Source of the DNA: Campanula takesimana
Lineage: Eukaryota; Streptophyta; Magnoliopsida; Asterales; Campanulaceae
NCBI GenBank assembly: GCA_026119855.1
Contig: JAOWBW010000320.1
Coordinates: forward strand, 372,001 to 436,000
Direction: 5' to 3'
DNA: 64,000 bases
A model generated the notes under the pieces. That model was not told where the DNA came from and did no database searches. It saw only the letters and a list, made by a program, of their open reading frames with translations. The position numbers and the translations under genes are program-made. This document shows positions 24,040 through 35,988 of the stretch, piece by piece. Positions within the stretch are counted from its first letter, which is position 1, and every line of letters begins with the position of its first letter.

Positions 24040-24800
24040 TGGCATTTCAATCGCTGGGGTCTCAACTGTCATTGAGAGTTATTCAAATGTTCGATGTCTC
24101 ACTGTTCCTGACATGCAATACCCAATCGGTAGGGAGTCAGCTGTCTTTGAGAGTTGTCTTGTCATTTGATGCTTCTCTGTCGGAGGTAATTCACAATTCC
24201 TGACATACGATACCCAATCGGTAGGGAGTCAACTGTCTTTGAGAGTTGTCTTGTCATTCGATGCTTCTTTGTCGGAGGCAATTCACAATTTCTGACATGC
24301 AATACCCAATCGGTAGGGAGTCAACTGACTTTGAGAGTTGTTCGGCAGGACACAATCCCGATGTTACCGAAGAACGAGATTTGGGCTTGGTGGTCCATAC
24401 TGTAAATCCGATAAGGCACTGCATTTCTGTTGATCCACACATTAAGGGAGCTAACTATCTATGAGAGTTGTCCTGTCATTCGATGCTTCTCTGTCGGAGG
24501 CAATTCACAATTTCTGACATGCAATACCCAATCAGTAGGGAGTCAACTGTCTTTAAGAGTTATTCGGCGGGACACAATCCTGATGTTGCCGAAGAACGAG
24601 CTTTGAGCTTTGCGGGCCATACTATCAATCCGAGATGGCGCTGTGTTCTGATGATCCACACATAAGGGACCTAACTGTCTATGAGAGTTGTCCCATATCC
24701 TTGATGTTCTCAATCTTGAGAGTTACTGAAACTGATGATGATTCTCAAAAGTTAATCTTTGCATTTCTGAGTCCCTTCAAAAGATCAACTGTCAATGAGA
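24040..24800 (-). repeat. Degenerate repeat of about 110 bp in element 4
   Basis: Recurring landmarks GAGAGTTGTC, GACATGCAATACCCAATC and GGTAGGGAGTCAACTG, in tandem but with irregular deletions, about five to seven units. No protein family match. Confidence 0.7.
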
Positions 24801-26544
24801 GTTGTCTTGTACCCTGGCGTTTTGCCATCTGAATTTCCATGTTACCCAGAGCAAACCATTCTCAACAAATCTTATTGTTATGAAGCCACATCATTGCTTT
24901 TGAAACTGACCCAAGACTCTGATATGCAGCCCCAGTTCGTGTTCATTCATTTAAGTTCAATTGCCGACATTGAGAGTTTGAAATCTAAGGAATAGCACTC
25001 CTTTGTCTCTTTTGCTGTGACAACTTGCAGGAGTTGGCAGGGGAAGGCACGAGGCCAGTGTTTTGGGAAGCAAAGGGAAAACCCAATGGGATCTCCGACA
25101 TCATGTTTTCGCAGAAGTGAAATGACGGAAGGACGAGAGTAGGGGGAAGCCCTTAGACTCGGGAAAATATGCATACTCACACATTGAAATCAAAGACTCA
25201 AGACTTAAACTTACGTTATCTTTCAAATGCCTTTAAATCAATAATTATGGACAAATCATTTGGACTTAAATTAGACCGCAACAAATTGACATGAGAACAT
25301 CGTTGGGGAAACGTTGTGATTCGCGCCGCTGTTTGACCTCATTTGGTGAGAGGCCTTCGTCGTTGTCTTCTTCTTGATATTGATCACACCATTGGAGGCT
25401 GCACGATTTTTTTTTGTTCTTGGGCCCCCTCAGTGTAAGGGGGTGGTTGAGCACGTTGGTCTCCAACATAAGCCACCAGTTGTCGTCGTTGATGGTACTT
25501 TGCCCAAAGTTGGAAGATCGAGATCTTCTTTAGTGCAGATTGGCCTCGCATGCGCGGTGCTTCTTGAAATTGATGATGTCACATGAGATTGTTGGAACCT
25601 CGGTCCATGTCTTGTCTTTGTGCAACGAGTGGTGAAGTCTTCAGTATGAATTGTCAACTGCCGTTGTTGAAGGCACACACATGAAATTGAAGTGTCGGGA
25701 TATCCTTTCTAAAACAATTGAATTAAACAATAAAGCGAATGAAATATATGCAAGAATAAATAACTGATGTTTCTTCTTCTTCTTTTTTTTTTTTTTTTTT
25801 TTTGATTTCTGACCTCCCCTTTTTTTTGCTCTCAAATTTTTTTGTTTTTTTTGTTTTTTTTTTTTTTTTTTTTTTGCACTCAAGAAGAAATATCATTGCT
25901 TCTGAAACATAACAATTTTACAAGATACAAATTTACAAAATGCGAAAATTTACAATGCATCATACATTAAAAGAAAATCGCCGACACTTGCAGTTGCGTG
26001 ATATCTTCACCCTTTTCTATTTGATTGGCTTCTCTGATCATGCCCTTGATTGCACCCTGAAATCTTCGTTCGTCGGGTGACTTTGTCGATTGCCTTCGTG
26101 AACTTCGTTGGTTGCCTTCGGCCCTAGTTCCCATCTCCATTAATCACAGTCTAGAATTTGTTCAGATTTCATTGATTGCTTTTAATTAAGTGAGATTCAT
26201 TTTAAGCTTTATAATTCAAAAGGCATTTGATAATAACGCAAATTCATTCACTGAAACGACTATGTTACAGGACAAGCCATAAAATAAAAGCACGAAGACA
26301 ACACACTCTTAGACTTAGAAGAGAAAGAAGATGTGTGAGCACATTACTAAGCGATACGCAAAAGGGACAGGATTAAGAGTAGGGGCGGTAAGCCCAGTCA
26401 CAAGCAAAAAGAGATCTAGTTACTGGAATCTAGAAATCTCCAAAAGTGAGCAAAAGTGTTGCAGCCTTGCAAGCTAGTAAACCAAAAGTCTGTCCGTTTA
26501 TTACCTACGACGTCAGAGTGAAAAGCAAACAGGTGGCTCGGGAG

Positions 26545-27681
26545 TTAGTGAGCCCCAAAGAAAAAACATTCCCATATCAAAATCAGGTCTGAGGTTTTAC
26601 GAACCGCCTCGTTATCGATGAGGTTCTGAATTGCATTCTTAAGAGACCAGCACGAATCTGTAGCATGTCCCGGATATCGGTGGTATTTGCAGTACTCCAG
26701 GACATCCCAACCTTTAGGCAATGGCTGGGGTGATCGATATTTCTCCATTGGTTTCAAAAGTCCATGAGCAACCAAAACACGCAAGATTTTAGACATGGGG
26801 GCACCGAAGTTATCAAACACCCGATTTGCTGCTGATGTGGGCTTCTCTATGACCTCTTCATCAATGAGGCTTTGGATGGCATGCCGAAGAGAGAAACAAT
26901 TGTTGGTGTCATGGCCATTTGATTGATGATACTGGCAGTAGGCAGTAGACTCCCATCGCTTGGGTAGGTTACTCGGTGGCTTGTATCCTTCCATCGGTTT
27001 CAGAAAGCCTTTGTTCATGAGGTCATGGAAAACCGTGATCATTGGAGTATCAAGCTCATCAAAATGCCTATCATGGCGGCTAAACCTCCTCAAACTAAAC
27101 TTATCCCTCCTTGTAGAAAATGCCAGAATTTGGGGAGTATTCTTGAAAGTTAAGTTTTGGTCGCGAGACCATGAGAACCAAGACTTTGTATCATGTTCAA
27201 ACTCGGTCGTAAACATTGCACCTTCCATTGAGGATTTCCCAAAACCAAGGTATGAGGAGTGGGTTTTGATATCAACGTGTTGGGCCATCTCAAGGAAGGA
27301 GGTAAAAGTTGGGATGGTGTTTTGAGTGGGGTTTGGACAAGTGTATGGCACTTGGTGAGAGGCTCCATCCTTGGGCAAGGTGACTATTTCTTGTGGTTGA
27401 GCATGGGATGCCATGGTTTTTGGAACAACAAGTGAATGGGAGTCCTTGAGTCCCATGTGGCCTTCATTCTGTAAGAGGGCTGTCACACGGTCTATCATTT
27501 CCTCTTGATGCCCTTGGAAGATACTCTTCATGTATTCTGTCTGGGCTGTCATTTGCTTCCCTAACCATTGCTCCATTGCATAACCCGGCTCAAAGTCGGA
27601 CGAGCCCTCAGTTGAGTTTGATGATGTATGTACTTTGTTGGCCATGATTGATGGTGAAGACCGAAGTAGAGCTTTGATCAA
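26545..27681 (-). pseudogene. gag: Element 4 gag with duplicated knuckle domain
   Basis: A 378-codon ORF, the longest uninterrupted Gag here; the likelier start is the internal ATG at 27645 (MANKVH). The N-terminal part is S/T/Q-rich with a helix around QWLGKQMTAQTEYMKSIF. The C-terminal half holds two copies of an 82-residue unit: a PM-x-(15)-LKPME-x-Y block followed by CQYHQSNGHDTNNC (near residue 249) and CKYHRYPGHATDSC (near 331). It seems shortened toward the C-terminus and has no protease. Whether it is functional is unclear; I class it with the element's decayed genes cautiously. Confidence 0.75.
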
Positions 27682-27932
27682 ATTGATGCTTGAAACGGAC
27701 CTTGAATGTCGCGCTAGAGAACAAGAAGAATTCTCCCTCTACAAGACGGGTGAAAAAGAAAACCTATTTTAGATTTTCTGGGAAATGAAGCTTTATGAAC
27801 TAAAGTTGCAATTTTTTTTTGTTTTTTCCTTTTTTTTTTCAAAATTTGAAGCGCAAGCAACGCACAAACCTATGAATGCCGGACAAGCACCTTGCTTTGT
27901 TTTGACACGTTTTCGCATGAAATCTTGGAATA

Positions 27933-28027
27933 GTGGATACCGTCTCCAAAGTATAGGACCAACGTTTACCTGTACTATTGGCCGTCCAAGCCCCTAGCGA
28001 AGGGCCTATACTCTTTCGGGGATCCAC
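27933..28027 (-). promoter_or_regulatory. Leader hairpin H3 of element 4
   Basis: On the minus strand GTGGAT pairs with ATCCAC and AGTATAGG pairs with CCTATACT. The internal-loop strands CCGAAAGAG and TTTGGAGAC resemble those of D and element 6. It lies about 290 bp upstream of the gag start at 27645. Confidence 0.6.
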
Positions 28028-28650
28028 CATTCGGTTACGGTCTAAGGGAGGTTCTTGACAATTTAAAGTCAATCCGAGCATTTCAATGAATTTCAACAAT
28101 GTAGGTTGTTTATGACCTTTTGGGAAATGCATAGGATTGAGGTGAAATTGCTAGACAAAAACCGGCATGAAATCTGGACGTGTCATTTTTTTGAAAATAT
28201 GGACATCGTGGCTTGGTAACGGGGAAGATTGTCTTACACCCATCCCAACGACTAATAGGCGCGCTTTGGGGTGAGAATGTCCACCGCGGGCCCTATAGGG
28301 AAGTCGATGAGCTCCCTTATACCCTCGGGTTACATTCTCGGGTTACATTCTCGGGTTTGAACGGTTCTACGAGACGTTTATTTTCAAAAACGTGCATGTG
28401 TGTGAGGTATCTATAAGTTCAAAAATGATTTTGAAAGCAAGTAAAGAAATCCTCCTTTTTTTCTTTTTTTTCTTTTCTTTTTTTTTTTTTAGGGAATCAC
28501 CCACCACGCATGCATATATATAAAAATATGAGGGTGAAGGCAAAAGAATGTCCCTACAAAACAAAGGTTAGAGCATACATATATACAACCCAAGCAAGGC
28601 AAGTAAAACATGGCACACATAAATATTAGAGTCTAGCCCACTTTTAAAAT

Positions 28651-28670
28651 TGTCCCCAGCGGAGTCGCCA
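28651..28670 (-). other. PBS of element 4 (tRNA-Arg type)
   Basis: On the minus strand TGGCGACTCCGCTGGGGACA, one base after the LTR end. Confidence 0.9.
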
Positions 28671-28671
28671 C

Positions 28672-31092
28672 TGTGAAAGCCCGCGCTCGAAAGCCAAACT
28701 GAGAAATGATCGTCCCGTGAGGGTGATTCGGGTCCGTTTCATGCTAATGCGCTTTTGGAAATGCGCTCGGTTCTCATACAATGGTTTCCTCTCGATGGAA
28801 TCAAAACATTCAAGAGTCGCCACCTCATTTTATTTTAGGAAAAACGAAGATAAAACCTTTTTTTAGAGAAAGTGGGTTCGGGGGCTAAGTTACGAGAAAG
28901 AGAAGGGGTTAGGCACTCTCCTCGCCCGTGATGGTCTCTAGTATGGATGCCACTTAGATTCATTTTATGCCTTTTATGCCTTGCGTTTATGCCCTAACAA
29001 AAATGGTGATTTATATAAGAGGAAGTCTTCCTATTCTAGGAATGTTTGCTTTAATTCACAAATGAGAGTCGATTTGGGTGGACTCACACTTGGTTTTGAA
29101 AATGGTTTCACATTCATATCCAGTAAAGGAGACCACAAATAGGGGGTGGGGGATTAATATTTACAATGGTGAACAAAAAGGGAAACAAATCCCATAAAAA
29201 AGAATGTCCAAAACTCCGTCCCCAAGCATTTTAGGGACTGCTGCGCTCTTCTTCTTTGTGTACCTGCTCTTATGCTTGCACAATCTGGAAAGTGAAAGCT
29301 AGGAAAAGTCTCTAACACATCAAGTATAAACCATGAATTTTCCTCTGATTTTAGGAGCATGTTATGGTGTCCAAATAAGGCATGCAAGATCATACTTTCA
29401 ACAGCCTAATCTGACAGATATTCGTACTTCCAGAAAAGATCCACTTTTTGCATCATGAAAACGGGGGGATCATGGAAAACACTAAACATGAAAGTTATTC
29501 CTAACATATCAAAGTTAATATATGGAAAGTTTTAAGGCCATTGAGAAAGTTTAAGTCACACAAAACACCTATGCATTTTGGTGTCAGAACAGAAAGTATG
29601 CTAATCTGAGAACAGAGAGTTGAAACAAAAAATAGAAAGAACATCTTCCACTCAGGGTAAAAATAATATATTTACATGATAGTATTCCTATGTTTGTTTA
29701 GAAAAAAATATTTTTTATGGTCTAAGACCAAAACCCAAGTTTTCTATGAACAAAGAGAGCAACAAGACAGAAAGGTGCAGATGGACAGTCTGCTGAACAT
29801 TTACAAAAGGGTGAAAACACCCATGAAAACTCACTCAAATGAGATGCTATGAACATGAAACTTTGGATACACATATATCTATATATTAACAACACAAAAC
29901 AACAGCCATTTGAGCATTTAATCATAGTATTTCATCACTTAGAGAGAAGAACAACAAGAGTATCAACATTACATCTTTTGGACATCAAATGGAGGTCTAG
30001 CCTAACAAGTGGCTAGACCCTTTTTCCAAATCACATAAGGATCTACATTTTACATGGATGAACTTTAAATGAAAAAAGATTACCTAGGTGTGCTTCCTTT
30101 GCTTCCAAGGGAAGACTTTTTTGTTGCTTTTCTTAAGGTTTGCCTTAGATTGAGAGAGTGTTTGAGTGAGTTGTTTTGGTTTGTTTTTTGTGAATGTTTA
30201 TGGTGGTGCTATGGTGGTGTGGTGGTGGTTTAGTGACTGAGATTTTGGGAGTATTTTTGTTGCTTGAGAGAGAGCAAAAAGGGCTGAGTATGGAGTGGAG
30301 TGAGTTGGAGAGTTGTGTATGAAGTGTGTGTGTTCTTCTATGATAAAATGGATGAGGGAGGTGAGTATATGGATGAGGGAGGTGGAAATCTTTCATTTAG
30401 GCCCTCAAGGGGGGTTTAGGGATCAGTTTAGGGGGTGGCTACCCCGTCCATTTGCAGCTGGGAATGATCAAAATCAAGACTTTTGTGGCCAAGTTGCTGA
30501 AGAACAAACTGCTGTCTGAACCTCCCAAACCAGCCGTACGGCTCATGTCTCCGTCCCTTCTTCCCAAAGTGCCACTTGTCGCATTCTGATTGGCTCCTTC
30601 TTTATTAATTTGGCCAGATAACTTGGGCCACTTGTCTGGCTCTTTTAGGCATGAATGATCACAATTTTTGCTCCGGTATTGGTTCCGCAACAGTCCAAGT
30701 TTTATCCGAGTGTGCGCACAACGGTACCCCGGTTGTCCGCGGTCCCAACATGAAAGTTGCTTGAAATAGTCTTGTGGTCACGTACGTCTATCTGAAATAT
30801 GTTAATGAGCAAGGGATGACAATAATATATTTTTAATGCACAGAATGGATTAAAACGAGCAGTTCTAAGGGTGCGGGCCCTGTTTCCGGGTCCCGCAGCT
30901 CAAAAATTGAAGTACATGCCTGTTTACTCGTTTTTTCGCTCTGATCATGAATTTGAAGTCTTTTAATCCATTCGATGCACAGATAAGGCTCACGGCATTC
31001 CCGCATAGGCAAATCGAGGGCTCTAGGTCAATTTTATTGTTTATACCGATTAAAAGGGGTTTGATAAGGGGTGCGAGATCGGGGTATCTACA
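28672..31092 (-). mobile_element. 5' LTR of element 4
   Basis: 2421 bp. U5 blocks on the minus strand: CCCCCGAACCCA (complement at 28873-28885) and TGGCGACTCT (28813-28822). A TATA-like CTTATATAAATC lies at 29009-29020 (weak support). The ORF that enters the RT from this LTR is accidental read-through. Confidence 0.9.
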
Positions 31093-31762
31093 AATGCAAA
31101 CAGTTAATCTGGGGACGGACGATGATCCGAAAGAGACCAAGATTGGCAGTTTCTTCAAAGGGGAAGACCGACAAGCCCTCATAGCGCTTCTTCGAGAATT
31201 CGTAGATGTGTTCGCTTGGTCCTACAAAGATATGCCAGGGCTAGCCAATTCGATTGCTGAGCACAAGATACCACTACTTCCCGATTTAAATCCAGTCAAG
31301 CAGAAACTCCGCCGAATTAAGCCAGATTGGTCAGTAAAAGTTAAACAAGAGATAGAGAAACTCCTGAGTGTTGGGTTCATCAAAGTGATAGAGTATCCAA
31401 CCTGGTTGGCTAATACTGTGCAGGTTTCCAAGACCAATGGAAAAGTCCATGTCTGCGTTGATTTCCGTGATCTCAGCAGAGCATCTTTGAAAGACGATTT
31501 TCCTCTTCCCAACATAGACAAGCTCGTTGACAATACCGCGAAATACGAAGTCCGTTCATTCGTAGACGGATTTTCCGGTTATAACCAGATCCTCATGGCC
31601 GAGGAGGACCAACACAAAACAGCGTTCACCACACCTTGGGGGACGTTATGTTATACAGTCATAACATTCGGACTCAAAAATGCCGGAGCCACTTACCAGA
31701 GAGCTGCAATTGCATTGTTCCATGACATGATACATAAAGAGATGGAGGTGTGCGGTGATGAT
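31093..31762 (+). pseudogene. pol: Element D reverse transcriptase, first part
   Basis: RT copies element RNA into DNA. This block starts at the element 4 target site and shows the linker GSFFKGEDRQAL and DVFAWSYKDMPG, then palm motifs VDFRDLSRAS, FPLPNIDKLVD, SFVDGFSGYNQI (usual family form SFMDGFSGYNQI) and FGLKNAGATYQR. It ends at the catalytic box, which reads VCGDD where the family has VYVDD; both aspartates remain but the two residues before them are changed. Element 6 interrupts the gene directly after this box. Confidence 0.9.
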
Positions 31763-33018
31763 TGTAGACACCCCGCCTTGGATCTCTCACCCCGATTGCA
31801 TACAAAGTATTTTTTATTTAACTTATTTTTGTTGATTTCTGTTACTTCGGTTAAGTTCCTAACTGATTCTGTTAGTTTTGGACTAAACTGCATAACAGAG
31901 TTAACTTTTAGGGTCATTCTGTCATTCTGTCCTTCTCTGCCGCGGGCGCTTCCGGAACTGTTAACGGGCTGCGCACGCGTCTCGCCCCTAAAGCGGGACC
32001 CGCGCGCCTCCCATTATGGCAGTAACGGATTGCACCTTATTTCCCTCCCTTTTCTTATTTACAAACATCTTTTCTTGATCACAAAAACCATCTTTTTACA
32101 TCCACATTCATCCCCCCTAGTTTTGTAACCTCCCAATCCCATTATTCTAGCCCTTTCATTAAAACAAAAATATTTCTTTTTATTAATATTTGATTTTCTC
32201 TTTATTATTTATTTATTATTTTTATTTATCTTATTTGTGATTGGTCAACTCCATCTCACATGGATTGACCAATTTCCCTCCAAGTTTTCCCTCCTCTTTT
32301 TACCTATAAAAACCACTCATTTCTACCTTAGAAAGGGACTCTTTTTACACTCTTTGGACCAACTTCATCTTCCTTACAAGAACTATACACAAGTTCTCTC
32401 AACACATTTTCTCTACAAACAAACACTACACAAAGTGTTGCACAACCATTTCTCTACAAACAACACCATCTTCAAGTCAAAGTCTAAGGTCCTCTTTTCT
32501 AAAGGTACTTTTTATTCTTCTTCTCTTTTATTCTAGTCTTACTAGTATGCAATCCCCATCAATTGGGACATGACCAAATGACCACTTTACTACATTAAAG
32601 TTGGTTAAGGTTATCTCCCTACATTTTAATCTCTACTTTAATTTCCTATACATTTCTTAATGTAATTATTTAGCATAAATTTATAAATAAAACAATTCTC
32701 TTTTCTTTCCCTTTTTCTTTACATTATAATTGTTAGCACTGTTAATAAATTGAAGGACATTTAGCATTAGAACACCAATAGTAGCAAGACCCGCATAAGC
32801 GGGGCGGAGTGGGTGTTTAAGTACTTCCCACTCCGTCACCTAACCCCCGAACCCTTCTCTCCTGAATCTCTGGTTTTGTACATAAATTAGGCTATTTCTA
32901 AGTTTTTCTTATGTTCCTTTAAAAACGTAGGTGGCGACTCTAAACAATCTAAAACAAGTTAGACATCATAGGATAATTCACCGCTCTAGCCAAGTTGTGG
33001 TTTCCCGGGGTATCTACA
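31763..33018 (+). mobile_element. 5' LTR of element 6
   Basis: 1256 bp from TGTAGACACCCC to GTATCTACA. TATA box CTATAAAAACC near 32304. U5 blocks ACCCCCGAACCC (32843-32854) and TGGCGACTCT (32932-32941). It is nearly identical to the 3' LTR, which lacks a few short stretches. Confidence 0.92.
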
Positions 33019-33019
33019 G

Positions 33020-33037
33020 TGGCGACTCCGCTGGGTA
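33020..33037 (+). other. PBS of element 6 (tRNA-Arg type)
   Basis: TGGCGACTCCGCTGGGTA, one base after the LTR. Its last two bases differ from the TGGCGACTCCGCTGGGGA of element 4. Confidence 0.88.
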
Positions 33038-34266
33038 CGATTTAAAGGGTTAAACTTGCGTTCTTAACTTTTGGTGTTCTTATTACTGTTTTCTAGGCAT
33101 TCTGGTAAAAAGGGTGGGAAGCGCACGCCTCTGGCCTCTTTGGCCTAAAGCGCGCGCGTCCGACCCCAATTACCAGAATTGCCCGTCTTCCTTCTTGTCC
33201 TTCCATTCCATGTTTCTGTGCTAACAAATTCTACAGGGGAAAACATTTTTATTTAGGGTCAAGGCAATCCCTTGAACCCGCTGATTTACAGGTTGTTAGC
33301 CAGATGCGGGCGCCTCTGCCCCTCTTTGTCTAACGCGCGCGCCTCCCGAGTAGGCATCCTAATGCGCGCGCTTCTGGGCATTTTCCAGAAACAGAACAGT
33401 GCACAGAACAGAGTGGTTTTGACAGTGTGTGGGCACCGGGCCTGCACAAAACAGTTTTTACTTTCTGTTTATTTTTATCGGTCACATAGGTGATTCAAAA
33501 GTTGTAATTATGTGCTTATTTGTTTTTTTTTTATTTCTTTTGAAAAAAAAAAAAAAAAAAAAAACGTTTTGTCACATGTTAGACCTCACACTACATGCAC
33601 ATATTCTTATCAACTGCTCACTATCGAGTCGCACAAGTCCAACCCCAAACCCGTCGAGGCCCGTCCTAGAAAGTTTCAAGCTCCACTCGACCTTGGCTCT
33701 TTCGAAGCGGTAAACCTCAGCCCGTGGCGTAGTTCATGACTACATGCCGGGGGTGACCTTTAAGCCTCATATTCAAGCCGAGCACAAACCACACAATTCT
33801 AGTCTAGGGTCTAACACTCCGTGACTCAAGTCGGTTTCCATGTGCCGATATTTCCCTAAACTAATGTCTTCAAATCATACATGCCACTCGTTGCAATGGA
33901 CGAAATAAAACTCCGTCCCCAAAAGTGGCTATCTTGGACGAAAATAAAAAATCCGTCCCCGCATGTATGATTTACTACATTAATTTAGTTTAATCCCGAC
34001 AAATGTAGGTCTCACAAGCGTGGTGGAATCCGATGAGTATATGGGACCGCGAGAAGGTCTATATACTAGTGTGACGATTCCACTATTTTTTCTAGAAACC
34101 CCAAAAAGGACTCCGTCCTTCCGACTTTTGTAAATAAAAAAAATAAAAAAAAAGTCATTTTCTTTATATGGTTGAGTCTTTTTCATGTTTGTGGGTTAAA
34201 TTTATTTTACTCAAAAGGTATTTGTGGGGCCAACCTAAGATCAACTGTGTTCTGTCAATAGGTCCA
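33038..34266 (+). other. 5' leader of element 6
   Basis: About 1.2 kb without a gene; a poly(A) run is at 33544-33564. Several short ORFs around 33270-33740 have no family resemblance. Hairpin H3 lies near its end. Confidence 0.65.
34023..34083 (+). promoter_or_regulatory. Leader hairpin H3 of element 6
   Basis: GTGGAATC (34023-34030) pairs with GATTCCAC (34076-34083). GTATAT (34037-34042) pairs with ATATAC (34061-34066). GACC (34045-34048) pairs with GGTC (34056-34059). Compared with D, at least two pairs are switched on both sides (A-T for T-A). It is the most compact copy, 184 bp before the gag ATG. Confidence 0.72.
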
Positions 34267-34842
34267 ATGGCTTCCGACGGCAACAAAAACAATGGTGGTT
34301 ACTTCTCCGTGTCCAACGAAAGACTCTTCAACATAATAAGTGCCATGGGGGAACAAATGGATAGACTTTCCGAGGATGCCCGCCGAAAAGACGATTTGTG
34401 GCAAGTCCGTTTTGATCTCGAGAGGAAGATTCACAAGGAAGAGGTTTCCGAGCTCAAAGCCCGTTTGCAAGAGCTCACCAACAACAAGGCAAAGTTTAAG
34501 GGTAAAGCATGCTCAAGTGGCCCGTCCCTCAAAAGCTACAAAGGTACTGCCAACAACCGAGTTTTCACTCCTCTCCTAGGAGTAACCCAAGCCGAAGCAT
34601 TTGAAACTTTGGTGGCAAGTGGAAAGGTCAAGCCTTTAGAGGGGTACAAGCCGAAGACGATACCGAAGAATCATGCACATGGTGAATGGTGTGGCTACCA
34701 CAAGCATAGTGGCCATACTACCGAAGGGTGATTCCTTCTCCGAAACATCATCCAAGATTTGTTCGACAACGGCGAATTTACTGTGGGTGAAGAGCAACCT
34801 TTAGAGAGTGCCAACATGCAAGAACTCATCAAAGAAGAATGA
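34267..34842 (+). pseudogene. gag: Element 6 gag
   Basis: I choose the ATG at 34267 because upstream codons in the frame belong to the leader. The protein begins MASDGNKN, has a charged coiled-coil-like helix (about residues 20-80), a basic stretch, a GVTQAEAFETLVASGKVKPL block, then CGYHKHSGHTTEG followed by TGA at 34729-34731, exactly where the final knuckle cysteine should be (TGC/TGT to TGA). The frame then stays open to TGA 34840. No protease or pol follows. Confidence 0.8.
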
Positions 34843-35299
34843 TTTGGTTTCGAAATGGGGCTTCTACAAGAAATCATGCCACAAGGAGACTACAACGACA
34901 ATGGGGACTACAACAACAATTTCCGTTTCTCTTTCTCTACCTAGTAATAGGAATTAAAAAAAAAAAAAAAAAAAAGAGTCAAAGTCCTCTTAAGTGTGCA
35001 TTAAGTTTTCTTTGTCCAATTAATGTGAAATTTTGAGTCAAGTCTCATCATCAAATAAAAGTCGTTCTTGTCCTAATACACTCTTCCAAGTTGTTCAATC
35101 TAATTCTTGGCAAAATGATGAAAAGATGTCTAAACGAGTTTTGGAATGAAGGCCATCACTTGAACGCCTGGGGGCTAAACATTGTGACGAAGGCAACATC
35201 ATCAACGACGAAGACAAAGCCAAGACATCAAAGGTGAAGCAACAACCATGGAGAAAAATCAAGCAATGTTTCAAAGGGGGGATTAAAAAAAAAAAAAAA

Positions 35300-35348
35300 T
35301 GCTCGCTAGGTTGAACTCTTCAAATCAACCTAGGCAAAAGTTAGAGCA
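35300..35348 (+). promoter_or_regulatory. Hairpin H2 (GCTC type) in element 6
   Basis: TGCTC/GAGCA forms the outer stem and CTAGGTTGA/TCAACCTAG a 9-bp middle stem. The usual CCC-loop-GGG tip is absent. A-runs lie on both sides. Confidence 0.6.
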
Positions 35349-35494
35349 CAAAAAAAAAAAAAAAAAAATAAAAAAAAATCCCCCTCATTCAAAGAAGTTC
35401 ACAACAACATCATTCCACCAATGAACGACGAACCGACATCAACAACAAATCACGACGAAGCAACAAATCCTCACATCAAAAGGAGGATCCACAA

Positions 35495-35540
35495 GAACTA
35501 CGGTGACCTGAGCCTCTACACTGGAGGAACGTAGGCAACC
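35495..35540 (+). promoter_or_regulatory. Hairpin H1 in element 6 (first)
   Basis: GAACTACG...ACGTAGGCAACC with inner CCTC/GAGG around a TACACTG loop. Confidence 0.65.
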
Positions 35541-35988
35541 TGCGGGTCCGATCTCATGGAAGAAAGAAGATATGTTTAGCCCTAGCGCGTTATGGTGATT
35601 GGCCTTCATCTCGAACTTGTCAAGACATCTTTGTACGATTCATTTGCCAATGAATTAATCACCAAAAAGATTGAACAACTTTCTTAGATTTGGAATCATT
35701 TCGCGCTCCTTGTCGAGTCTATGGACTTCTATTCTTTCTGCATACTCCCAATTTCTTGCAATCAAATTGGGGCTTTCCTTCTCTTCTCTCTTAATGACTT
35801 ACTTGCCTTCGCGAGTCATTCAATTCAAAAAAAAAATACATGTCAATACTAGGGACACTCCCCTAGTCAAGTCAATGTCACTCATCATTAGTGACAAAAG
35901 GTCTCCACCGCAAAATCACATGTCTTATCTCCTCAGCTAGAGTCAATGCACACTTCCTCATCAATTGAGTCAAAAAAAAAATGATGAA

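Larger units (their letters stand above)
21110..26544 (-). other. Noncoding repeat-rich 3' region of element 4
   Basis: About 5.4 kb without a credible ORF, made of several tandem arrays (listed separately), longer degenerate repeats at about 22220-22570 and 22580-23230, and homopolymer T runs (25780-25803, 25855-25876). The 45-bp units at about 23800-23945 repeat a CCCAG...CTCAAGGATC pattern four times. Confidence 0.7.
18689..31092 (-). mobile_element. Element 4: gag-only Tat-like element inserted in D pol
   Basis: 12,404 bp with two direct LTRs of 2421 bp each, 5-bp target sites AATGT (18684-18688) and AATGC (31093-31097), a tRNA-Arg PBS and a GAGGGGCTT polypurine tract, all on the minus strand. 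It encodes only gag; I find no RT, RNase H or integrase. The 3' half is noncoding with several tandem arrays and five H1 hairpins. It fits the non-autonomous TR-GAG type and must have used enzymes from elsewhere. Confidence 0.92.

Noticed and set aside
30947..32128. A 393-codon ORF spanning 30947-32128
   Set aside because: It joins the end of element 4's LTR, D's RT part and element 6's LTR. Only 31093-31762 is RT; the ends are read-through across insertion junctions.
33719..33745. Possible H1 hairpin in the leader of element 6
   Set aside because: GAACTACG occurs on the antisense strand only and no CGTAGG partner follows.
34168..34266. Upstream ATG at 34168 as the gag start of element 6
   Set aside because: The first 33 codons are leader sequence unlike Gag. 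The ATG at 34267 opens the Gag-like text.
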